DNA of 41,419 bases from Gammaproteobacteria bacterium (GTDB lineage Bacteria; Pseudomonadota; Gammaproteobacteria; Pseudomonadales; Azotimanducaceae). The DNA lies in the NCBI GenBank assembly GCA_002690865.1, contig NZGG01000040.1, forward strand, positions 1 through 41,419, given 5' to 3'. The position numbers were made by a program, and so were the translations under genes. This document shows, one piece after another, positions 25,169 to 33,050 of this stretch. A model generated the notes under the pieces. The model did not search any database. It was not told the DNA's origin and saw only the letters and a list, made by a program, of their open reading frames with translations. Position 1 is the stretch's first letter; each line of letters starts with the position of its first letter.

Positions 25169-25423
25169 TTATTTATATATTTCTCGTCCTGTTTCCCAGT
25201 GCTTGATCTTATCCCAGTCGTAGATCAGTCCGAGACCTGCGCCAGAGCCTGATCAGTAGCACCAAAATGTGGTGCATAAGTCCCGGATAATCAATCATTT
25301 GCTTCAATACTGATACCAAACTTAGAAATCTCGATTTCTTCACCTCTCTTCCTAACCGAAATCGAGCTGAAGTCTTTCAGCTTATAAGCATAAGTCTTCA
25401 CTACAATTCGGTTTATCGTACTC
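25169..25423 (-). pseudogene. Remnant of an enolase-superfamily (mandelate racemase/muconate-lactonizing) gene
   Basis: Reading the minus strand from the ATG at 25423 gives MSTINRIVVKTYAYKLKDF, then KFGISIEAND. An in-frame TGA replaces what is normally a glycine codon (GGA), and the frame continues as LSGTYAPHFGATDQALAQ. This is the N-terminal capping domain pattern of the superfamily. It then jumps, in another frame, to GAGLGLIYDWDKIKHWETGREIYK and a stop at 25169, which is the typical C-terminal end of such enzymes. The whole barrel with its catalytic residues is deleted; the junction is around 25235-25245. The identification rests on motif recall rather than on alignment. The remaining gap 25042-25591 holds nothing else clear. 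Confidence 0.6.
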
Positions 25424-25591
25424 ATTTCTTTGTATCCTATACTCGTATAAGACTAAGTTTCGCGTAGACTAATGGTCTCATGGGATAAGCCTATTAAAAT
25501 TACCGGTTATTTAAAACAAATACCAACATCAAGATTTACCCGTTAGCCCTGATGGCTCTAACGGAGGTAAAGACAAAAAGGGGTTTAAGCA

Positions 25592-26215
25592 ATGAATATT
25601 AAAATGATATTTAATTATGAAGGAAGAGATATCGAATTTTCCTTAGCCGATGATGATGATACTGTGGTGAATTCGGTATATTCGGTAATGTATTCTGAAG
25701 ACGAGGCTAATATAGAGCCAAAAAAAGAATTATTTACAGTATTAATCAAGAGTAAAAATCCAAAATTACGCGCTCTCGCTGTCGAGAAAATAGACGAAGA
25801 CTTTTACGATGACGACACTATCACCAAACTAATGTCTGATGTATATATGGAAGTTTTAAATGTCTTGGTGACCACTAATCGGTTTAAAGAAATCGTTACA
25901 ATAGACACTCTAAGAGAAATTATGACAAGAGAAGTCCTACATGCCCAAGATGAATCCTGGGGAGAACCAGAGGAGTATCAGTTGTATGATTCAAGAGCTA
26001 ACATTGCAAGTTATTGCCAATCTTTTGATTTAGTTAGTAGCGATCAAATTGCTCAGTTAGTAATGAAGCACTGCTCTAATCAAGATTTTGTTTTACTCGA
26101 ATTAGCTAGAGGTATGTGTACCCACCGAGAATCTCTAGAAATACTAGCCCAACATAACAATAGTGAGATCAGCGAAGCTGCTAGGGAGAGATTAGCGGAA
26201 ATTGACGACGGTTAG
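25592..26215 (+). CDS. Hypothetical acidic helical-repeat-like protein
   Basis: A 207-residue acidic protein that I do not recognise. The first 30 residues look like a beta-strand segment. After that, stretches such as NPKLRALAVEKI, FVLLELARGMCTH and LEILAQHNNSEISEAARERLAEI resemble HEAT-type helical repeats, in which short helices are separated by charged turns. There is no signal peptide or membrane segment. An AAGGGG site nine bases before the ATG supports the start. The base composition is AT-rich compared with the DUF3604 gene that follows on the other strand. Function is unknown; proteins with HEAT-like repeats often serve as binding scaffolds. Confidence 0.65.
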   Translation: MNIKMIFNYEGRDIEFSLADDDDTVVNSVYSVMYSEDEANIEPKKELFTVLIKSKNPKLRALAVEKIDEDFYDDDTITKLMSDVYMEVLNVLVTTNRFKEIVTIDTLREIMTREVLHAQDESWGEPEEYQLYDSRANIASYCQSFDLVSSDQIAQLVMKHCSNQDFVLLELARGMCTHRESLEILAQHNNSEISEAARERLAEIDDG

Positions 26216-26277
26216 TATCATTCTTGAAGAAAACCCTAAATGATCCTGAATGGCGAAGACACGCTTCAACCGCTCGG

Positions 26278-26305
26278 CCTACCTCATTCAGTAGGTCTTG
26301 TTTTT
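26278..26305 (+). terminator. Possible weak terminator after the 25592-26215 gene
   Basis: CCTAC (26278-26282) and GTAGG (26291-26295) form a 5-bp stem with an 8-base loop, followed by TCTTGTTTTT. The stem is short, so the call is tentative. The rest of 26216-26484 shows no supported gene. Confidence 0.35.
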
Positions 26306-26484
26306 GCCGGATTGTAAATCCTGCTCCGGTTCATCTCCTGGCTTTCCTGGCGCGACATGAGCTCTCAACTTGCTCTACGGGGAGTGGTTTCCGCATTAGA
26401 ACAATGCCGTATTGTAATTACTAGATAGGCGAAATTATAAACCACAATTCCTCATGGGCCGACCAGGTATGGGCGACGCCCCTC

Positions 26485-28374
26485 CTAGAAAGACGGTGTA
26501 TACCAGATCGGTGAGGTATAGGCTCGCTCCTGAGTCACCATAGGGGTTTCATCAGGCAAATCTTTCAAATCAAAGAACTTTGCATCGTACGCTGTCCAGC
26601 GAGGTGTTGGGATTTCCAGCACACGTAAATAATAGAAGGCCAGTTCGTCCCTATTGAAGTCAGGGTCAGCCCACACCACGGCCAGTTCGGGATCACCGAT
26701 ACTGTTTGTATAGATCGCCTTTTCAACATCCACAGTGCTGCCTACTGACGGAGCAATACCTGCTGCATTGGGTTTGCGATTATCTGCCAGGGCCACGTCA
26801 TAGACTTTTTCGCGCAGTTCTCCACTGCCGTCAAGCCACCCCTTGACCATCTGAATACGATCAAGGTTTGCTCCATCTGGATCCCTGACCGCTCGAATTA
26901 GGAAACAAGGAGACTTACCCTTTGGTGCCAGGGTGAGATCTCCTCCCATGGGCACACCGCCGGAATAACCAATCTCCGCCAGTTCTGGCGCAATAGAGTC
27001 ATCTCCTGTGAAGTTCCAGCCGCCAAAGAACCGTATGGTAATACGCGGCCCGGTTGAAGCGTACACTTCCCGCCGACGCATCCCGTCAAAAAGGGATGTT
27101 CGTGTATTCTCCTTCGCCCAGACCGCCACATACCCTGCGGCATTGGTATTTCTTGCACCACCCATCATTCTGAACGGCCCCGGCTCATCCATACCACCAG
27201 CACCCAGGTAATTTTTTTCTCTCGCTGTAGAAATCCCGTTGTGGGTATCCGTGCTACCAATCATGCCGAATTTAAAGGGGTTCACACCCAGTTTAGCCTG
27301 AAGGGCCAGGCCTTTTTTTAATGCCGGACGGGCATAGGAATTCGCTGACTGTAGATCAGTGGGATAGGTTTGTTCGAAATCGGCAAACTCATCGTCAGGG
27401 GATACCAGCGGATGCGTTTCACCATCTCCTTTGTACTGGGTCACTTCAACGACAGGTTCCCATCGGCTCCTTATCTGGGCGTATTCCGTCGTAAAGGGCT
27501 GGCCAGTAAAGGTACTGAGTCGAAACATATTACCGCCACTCAAGTTGGTATTGTGTGGGATCGCCAGCACTCTGCCACCGGTCATCGCTTCATAGTTCTC
27601 AAGGTAATTCCAAAGATCTTCCGGATCACTGCTGTCAAATCGCGAATAGGGCAAGACTCGCTGAGCCTGGTCCGCTCCACCTTCAAAAAGGACATTTCGG
27701 TGTACCATACTCCCCTTCCCACCAGGAACGGGAGAAGTCGCGCTCCATTCATAACCAATAAACGCCGTAAAACTGCCGGGTTCATTGTGTCGCTCTGCGC
27801 TGGCAACAACCTCGTCCCAGACCAGCTGTTTAAATCTGTCATCCAGTTCATAATCAGCGTGTCTGGCACCCGTTGCGGAGTAGCGTCTCGATTTCATTTC
27901 ATTGAACGAGCTCAGGGTTTTAGCTTCATACATCTGTTCAAGCGTAGGAATTTCATTCAGAACCTTTGCCCAGTACCGGCCATCTTCTGTGTCCGGTACA
28001 TTGTTGTCGTAAGCTGCTAGCCGGGAAAGTACGCCGAGGTTCTCGGCATGATCAGAGACCATCAGAAAATCCAGGGGACGAATCAGCTTGATAGGTTTGC
28101 CATTATTGCCGGAGATCGTTTTCCCTCTGGCAAATCGATAGGCATCGTCCGGCGTCAAACGTGCACCAGCAACGAAGGCATCACTGGAGTTGGACGTATG
28201 CACATGTGTGTCTCCCCAGTAGACACGAGTCGGGTAGGAATGATCGACATAAGGAGAATACGCCTCACGCGTTGGCGCCGAATCATGCTCAGCCCAGGTA
28301 CTGTCCATTGCGGCCAGCGAGACGACAAAGGCAGCAATCATTAACTTGACCGCCACGCCCACTGTGCTTGGCAT
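26485..28374 (-). CDS. DUF3604 protein, exported (first copy)
   Basis: A 629-residue exported protein of the DUF3604 family, whose members look like metal-dependent PHP-type phosphoesterases but have no settled function. A signal peptide (VKLMIAAFVVSLAAMDSTWA) ends about residue 28. The signature YWGDTHVHTSNSSDAF (D55, H57, H59), then FLMVSDHAENLG, IPHNTNLSGG and GSTDTHNG supply His and Asp metal ligands. The C-terminal FYYLRVLEIPTPRW and the final SPIWYTPSF are conserved with the second copy (33051-34952). The region is clearly GC-richer than its neighbours. It is followed (upstream on the minus strand) by a decayed frame of unknown type. Confidence 0.85.
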   Translation of the reverse strand: MPSTVGVAVKLMIAAFVVSLAAMDSTWAEHDSAPTREAYSPYVDHSYPTRVYWGDTHVHTSNSSDAFVAGARLTPDDAYRFARGKTISGNNGKPIKLIRPLDFLMVSDHAENLGVLSRLAAYDNNVPDTEDGRYWAKVLNEIPTLEQMYEAKTLSSFNEMKSRRYSATGARHADYELDDRFKQLVWDEVVASAERHNEPGSFTAFIGYEWSATSPVPGGKGSMVHRNVLFEGGADQAQRVLPYSRFDSSDPEDLWNYLENYEAMTGGRVLAIPHNTNLSGGNMFRLSTFTGQPFTTEYAQIRSRWEPVVEVTQYKGDGETHPLVSPDDEFADFEQTYPTDLQSANSYARPALKKGLALQAKLGVNPFKFGMIGSTDTHNGISTAREKNYLGAGGMDEPGPFRMMGGARNTNAAGYVAVWAKENTRTSLFDGMRRREVYASTGPRITIRFFGGWNFTGDDSIAPELAEIGYSGGVPMGGDLTLAPKGKSPCFLIRAVRDPDGANLDRIQMVKGWLDGSGELREKVYDVALADNRKPNAAGIAPSVGSTVDVEKAIYTNSIGDPELAVVWADPDFNRDELAFYYLRVLEIPTPRWTAYDAKFFDLKDLPDETPMVTQERAYTSPIWYTPSF

Positions 28375-28456
28375 GGCCTTCCCGAGACAAGGACCGTCGG
28401 CTTCTATAGTCTGATTGGTACCAACAGTTTGAATAGTTGTCTCCTGATGTTCGTTG

Positions 28457-28734
28457 TTAGGATTCTTCTAATTGCTTCCATTGATCCATAAGTTCAATGA
28501 ATCTGGCTTCCAGTGCACCTGCTTGATTGTAGCACTCTGACTGGTTGGGTATACGACGAATTAACCCCATTTCTGCTTGATCAGCCAGTTGCACGGCCCC
28601 ACCCAAAACAGAGTTTAGCTCAGTGTTCGATGAAATCTGGTGATTTTTGGACAGGCTAACGGTGCGGGCGACTCAGCCCAAATCGAATTCTTAGCAGTTT
28701 TAGCGAGGTTCTGTAAGAGTGTTTCCAGCGCAGT
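28457..28734 (-). pseudogene. Decayed reading frame, family unknown
   Basis: On the minus strand a frame without a start codon ends at TAA 28457-28459. It reads SKNHQISSNTEL and then QAGALEARFIELMDQWKQLEES, protein-like with a charged helical end. Upstream, in another frame, TALETLLQNLAKTAKNSIWAES leads into it; one frameshift near 28673 would join them. There is no ATG and a TGA lies just upstream. It looks like the C-terminal remnant of a lost gene; the family is not recognised. The rest of the gap 28375-28853 holds nothing else that I can support. Confidence 0.3.
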
Positions 28735-28853
28735 TCATTTTCTGAGAACCCCGTCTCGGCAAAGTCTTTAAATATCGGAATTGATGACAGCGACGCAAGT
28801 TTTCTGGTGTCAATGCAACCGAAACTCAACTTCAGAATGAAAAGGGTAAGCCA

Positions 28854-29879
28854 TTAGTTCTGATGACTAACGCTGCTAGTTCGAATTTCCTGTTTTCCGA
28901 AAGATGAGTCGGGGGATCCCTTGTAGCAGTTTAATATATATGGATAGCTATCAGTCACATAATAACCATATTGGTTTTTGTAAAACATTCCGTTGCACTC
29001 ATCTAGATCTCCTACACCAGTCCATTCCCAGTCTTTCTCATAAACTCCAGTAAAACTTCCTCCCGGATTCGTATCAGATCTATCTCCTCGTGACCCTTCT
29101 CTCAAGGTATAACCTGATTGAGCTTTGCGATAGTCACCAGTGGTAGAATCCACAATATAAGAGCCAAATATGGGAAAACCATCGGCGGCAAAACCAATCA
29201 CAGGCGAACCATCCCCGGTGGGAGCTCCATCGAACATCGCATTCGGATTACCATGATAATGGTAAGACCCATCAGGCTGCACGTGACCATTGTGAACATC
29301 TACACCAAATTTTGTTGTATATTCAAGTGGAACCAAACGCCAGCTAACGCCTGTTGGGCAACCAGCCTCAGTATTCCCATACTCATCGGCCCTTGGATCA
29401 GTAGGAAAATAACAGCCACCACTTTGTAGATCGATCACGACGCCATTCAGCATAACGCCGTCCCACATTTGACGACTTAATGCAGTCTCTTCAGTTGCCA
29501 ATTCAGGATAGGGATCTACGTTAAATATTCTCTCTACGGGAGCGACTTGAGTTTTGAAGTTCGCTGATGAGTCATTGAAATTATGATTGGGTATATTATT
29601 ACTTGAGATAGTACAAGAGTGTTCGGTGACGATCTCTAAATAGCCGTCGAAGTCAAGCACCCTCGTCAGATCTCTTACCGATGAACGATATGTATCGCCA
29701 TATTCTCCACAATCCGTATTTCGACTGCTGAAATAAACGTCTGTAATATCATTAGCAAGGGAATTGAAAGGAGTCTCAGTATTACTGACCTGCTCAGTAG
29801 ACACCTGGCCCTCCCCTCCGCCACAGCCCCCTAAAAGCATGGCAAAAATTGTCATCCCCAAACTATTCTTAGTGACCAT
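28854..29879 (-). CDS. YHYH-domain lipoprotein
   Basis: A 341-residue exported lipoprotein with lipobox LGGC (Cys19) followed by a Gly-rich spacer. The central part carries the YHYH family hallmark GSYHYHG, with DVHNGHVQPDG just before and VIGFAADGFPIFGSY after it; the YHYH element is part of a histidine-rich site thought to bind metal. Two or more cysteine pairs (CGEYG, HSCTIS, GGCYF, AGCP) suggest disulfides in the mature domain. The C-terminal NPGGSFTGVYEKDWEWTGVGDLDECNGMFY is typical. Function in the cell is not known. It is separated by about 130 bases from the isomerase gene upstream. Confidence 0.85.
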   Translation of the reverse strand: MVTKNSLGMTIFAMLLGGCGGGEGQVSTEQVSNTETPFNSLANDITDVYFSSRNTDCGEYGDTYRSSVRDLTRVLDFDGYLEIVTEHSCTISSNNIPNHNFNDSSANFKTQVAPVERIFNVDPYPELATEETALSRQMWDGVMLNGVVIDLQSGGCYFPTDPRADEYGNTEAGCPTGVSWRLVPLEYTTKFGVDVHNGHVQPDGSYHYHGNPNAMFDGAPTGDGSPVIGFAADGFPIFGSYIVDSTTGDYRKAQSGYTLREGSRGDRSDTNPGGSFTGVYEKDWEWTGVGDLDECNGMFYKNQYGYYVTDSYPYILNCYKGSPDSSFGKQEIRTSSVSHQN

Positions 29880-30003
29880 GTAACGTTACCCCCCGTAACG
29901 ACTGTTAAGGCTGCGAGCTTTTTAACACAGCATTTGGCAAATGTAGTCAACAAACTACCGACTTATACGACGAAGAACTAACAGCGGATCGCAACTCACC
30001 TCA

Positions 30004-30822
30004 TCAGTAACCTAATGGCAAGAGAGTGTCCTGCAGATACAGACCATTTTTTATAGTTGCTGCATCAGGGTCTTCCTTCGCTAAATCCGACTCCTCCTCA
30101 AATACAATCCATCCTGCATAGTTCGCCTGACTCAGCATGTCCAAAAGCACCGTGAAATCAATAATACCTTCGCCATTGGTTGCCCACTTTTTATCCTTAG
30201 TAATATCCTTCATATGAACGTGACCAATCATCGACATATAGGTAGAAAAGATCTCATAAACATCCATATCACCCATGGCGATATGACCTGTATCCGGACA
30301 ATATTTAACTACTTCAGCATCTAATTCAGCTAACATCACATGATAATCGCTAGCGGTAATAAAAATTGAAGTCGGGTAAGAACTGGGATGCAGAGCACAC
30401 GCGATACCCTTATCAGTAGCCATTCGTCCTATTTGGTTATAACAGGACATGGCATTACGCTGACGTTCCAGAAGATTGTCCCTATCTCTGGAGTAATGAG
30501 ATAGGCTAAGTCTGGGCTCGGGGAAATATGAGATAAACTCGAACACCTGCTCTGCAGCGTCTCGCTCTTCTTTAGTCAAAGTCGGACGTTCTCCAAAATT
30601 ACCACCTAGCGATGTCGCCACCAATGGTATCTCATATTTCTCGAGCACTTCCGCCAATAATCTCGGGTCTTTGCCGTATTTACCAGCCATACGCAGGGAC
30701 GTTTCAATACCCGCCAGACCGGCTCTTTTAATCACCTCACACAAATGGGGAATATCGCCAATATACTTGTCCCCAGACATAACCCAGCTGTAACTTTCAC
30801 AGCCATACTTAAATTTGCTCAT
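30004..30822 (-). CDS. Sugar phosphate isomerase/epimerase family protein (xylose isomerase-like TIM barrel)
   Basis: A 272-residue AP-endonuclease-2/xylose-isomerase-like barrel, related to IolE/IolI and hydroxypyruvate isomerases. The metal-ligand pattern is visible as GIETSLR (Glu), CALHPSSYPTS (His), YCPDTGHIA (Asp and His), GHVHMKD (His) and IVFEEESD (Glu). AAGGAAAGG lies directly before the ATG and supports the start. The substrate is unknown, though IolE-like members often act on inosose or keto sugars. It begins 64 bases after the stop of the family-5 solute-binding protein on the same strand, so both are probably co-transcribed, pointing to import and processing of one compound. Confidence 0.87.
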   Translation of the reverse strand: MSKFKYGCESYSWVMSGDKYIGDIPHLCEVIKRAGLAGIETSLRMAGKYGKDPRLLAEVLEKYEIPLVATSLGGNFGERPTLTKEERDAAEQVFEFISYFPEPRLSLSHYSRDRDNLLERQRNAMSCYNQIGRMATDKGIACALHPSSYPTSIFITASDYHVMLAELDAEVVKYCPDTGHIAMGDMDVYEIFSTYMSMIGHVHMKDITKDKKWATNGEGIIDFTVLLDMLSQANYAGWIVFEEESDLAKEDPDAATIKNGLYLQDTLLPLGY

Positions 30823-30886
30823 AGCCTTTCCTTAGGAGTCCGCAATATTCTCGCTACATTAGTAGGTATCTCATGAGGGAGCGATC

Positions 30887-32788
30887 TCAATTCAGAATTC
30901 CAATTCGCGCTGCTTTATCAGGATCGTACCACCAACCATCCGGGAAAGGGGGCCAAATTTTTGGCTCAACATCAGGACGACCAAATTTATCCCAGTACAC
31001 GGTTTTGGGACGTGCCACGGCATCGAGGGGTAATTGGAAATACTCCCAAAGAAGCAAGCGATCGAGCGCACGACAAGCCGCAACTGCGTCCCTCATCGAA
31101 CTTGCAGTAATTGCTTTTTCGACAAGCATATCTACCACGGGATGACTTATGCCTCCGGGATTCCTCGATAAAGGATCTACCGCCGATTCAGTATGAAAAA
31201 ATGATTTCAACTCCAGCACTGGTGGTGCAATGAACGTACTGTCACGCACCATTGCATCATAATCAAACTCGCGCAACCTGTTAATATATTGGCTAGAATC
31301 CATTAAACGAACTCTGCTATGAATACCCAATTGCTGCAAATTCTTGAAATATGGCAGTAGCAACCGCTTATCTTCCGAATTTTGCGAAATGAATTCGATT
31401 TCAAATTTTTTGCCGTCCTGACCGCGCAATATCCCATTTTGGATAGTAAAACCTGCCTCATTAAGAAGTTCGCGGGCCTTAACCATATTGTGGCGATGTT
31501 GTCCCTCAGTCGTTACCTCGACAAATCGAAATACTTCAGTAAAAAATTCAGGAGGTATTAGATCTCTGTGCTCGTCAACTAGGGTAATTTCATCCTCACT
31601 AGGAAGTCCGACTGCCGCTAACTCTGTATCTGGCCAATAACTATGAGCCCGCGTACCGTAGTCAAACTGCAACGTCTTATTCCACCACTCAAAGTCCATA
31701 GCCAAGGCCAGTGCCCTGCGCACACGTCTATCAGTGAACTTAGCTTTACGTAGATTAAATGTGACGATATGCTGAATTCCAATTTCCATGCCGTTGTTAC
31801 GATGAATCTTTTTTAACCATCCCTTTTGCAAGGCCGGGATCTCATAGGCGCTATGCCAGTAACGAAAGTCCGGTTCCGTCCAAGCATCAATGAGACCTTT
31901 GCGGAGCGCTTCACGCACAACAGTGGCATCACGGTATACTTCATAGCGAATCACATCAAAATTGTAGCGCCCTCGCACCGCCGGAAGATCTCGGGCCCAA
32001 TAATTTTCAACCCGTTCATATTCTATAAAGCGGCTTTGCTGAACATGCCCTATACGATACGGTCCACTTCCTATCGGAACTTTCATAGTTACTGCCGTAG
32101 GGTCATGTTTTGACCAGTAATGCGACGGCAATATTGGCGTCCACTGTAGGGTAATAATATCGCCTGAAGTAATCGGTTTGCGAAGATGCATCGCTATATG
32201 ACGGTCATTAATCTCTTCAAGACGATCGATGAAGGAGTAAAACATCTGTCCCTCGATATCGGCTTTACGAAACTCGATAGAAAACGCGACATCTCTCGAT
32301 GTGATGGGGACGCCATCATGCCACCTAGCACTGGGATGAATCCTGAATATAACGGTCTTTCGATCCGCAGTTAAGGCAATACCGTTTGCTAATCTCCCAT
32401 AGAAAGCACTAGATTCATCACCAGACCGCTCAAGCAGCCTGTCATGTGTGATCCAGTAAGCATCAGGCGCCACGATACCAAACTGACCTGATGGCGACAG
32501 TGAATTGAAATTGGCTTGTGTCGGAACTACCCATTTACCGCCTTTTGGGGCTTCCGGATTAACATAGTCGAAATGTTTAAAATCACTGGGGTACTTAAGT
32601 TCATGGTAAAAGGCTATACCATGCTTGAATTCTAGCGAGTCCAGAAATTCGTTAGCAAATACACTGGTATGCAGAAGCAATAATGCCCAAGGCAAAGAGA
32701 ACTTTATAGGCCAGAAACAATAAATACCAGGATGTCGCTTAGGACAACGACGATTACTAGCATACGCTCCTACGCTTATTAACGGCAT
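30887..32788 (-). CDS. ABC transporter solute-binding protein, family 5 (YejA-like)
   Basis: A 633-residue periplasmic binding protein. A signal sequence (KFSLPWALLLLHTSVFA) is preceded by about 27 residues, so the true start may be internal, but no in-frame ATG, GTG or TTG supports this. The mature start ELKYPSDFKHFDYVNPEAPKGG is the hallmark of the YejA/microcin C and oligopeptide subgroup, and ARWHDGVPITSRDVAFSIE is the family-5 signature. YejA partners normally sit next to two permeases and a double ATPase (YejBEF); none is present in the window, so this is an orphan binding protein. The TIM-barrel isomerase follows 64 bases downstream. Confidence 0.87.
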   Translation of the reverse strand: MPLISVGAYASNRRCPKRHPGIYCFWPIKFSLPWALLLLHTSVFANEFLDSLEFKHGIAFYHELKYPSDFKHFDYVNPEAPKGGKWVVPTQANFNSLSPSGQFGIVAPDAYWITHDRLLERSGDESSAFYGRLANGIALTADRKTVIFRIHPSARWHDGVPITSRDVAFSIEFRKADIEGQMFYSFIDRLEEINDRHIAMHLRKPITSGDIITLQWTPILPSHYWSKHDPTAVTMKVPIGSGPYRIGHVQQSRFIEYERVENYWARDLPAVRGRYNFDVIRYEVYRDATVVREALRKGLIDAWTEPDFRYWHSAYEIPALQKGWLKKIHRNNGMEIGIQHIVTFNLRKAKFTDRRVRRALALAMDFEWWNKTLQFDYGTRAHSYWPDTELAAVGLPSEDEITLVDEHRDLIPPEFFTEVFRFVEVTTEGQHRHNMVKARELLNEAGFTIQNGILRGQDGKKFEIEFISQNSEDKRLLLPYFKNLQQLGIHSRVRLMDSSQYINRLREFDYDAMVRDSTFIAPPVLELKSFFHTESAVDPLSRNPGGISHPVVDMLVEKAITASSMRDAVAACRALDRLLLWEYFQLPLDAVARPKTVYWDKFGRPDVEPKIWPPFPDGWWYDPDKAARIGILN

Positions 32789-33050
32789 TTTTGAGACACA
32801 AAGTAAGACATAAGCCTAGATTCTAGTCCCTCCTGAACTTGGAGACTATAGAGAAAGTCTAGCTGAGTGGTAAAACTGAGTCCAGTGACTCAGGACGATT
32901 CAGAATATTGGTAACCTTTCGCACCAGCCTCTCTCCCATCGAGAGACTTGGTTGGTCGTCCGCAAATACAGATTGTATCCGAGGGAGTTCCAACAAATGA
33001 ACTTTAGCAATACGCTCGCAGCCTCCACTTGATTAAATATCGAGCATCAT

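Noticed and set aside
26224-26424. 66-codon plus-strand frame with Cys- and Arg-rich product
   Set aside because: The product is compositionally odd, without signal, domain or ribosome site, and overlaps a possible terminator.
27370-28020. 216-codon plus-strand open frame opposite the first DUF3604 gene
   Set aside because: It is antisense to a strongly supported gene, has no recognisable domain, and its length follows from the GC-richer codon use of the real gene.
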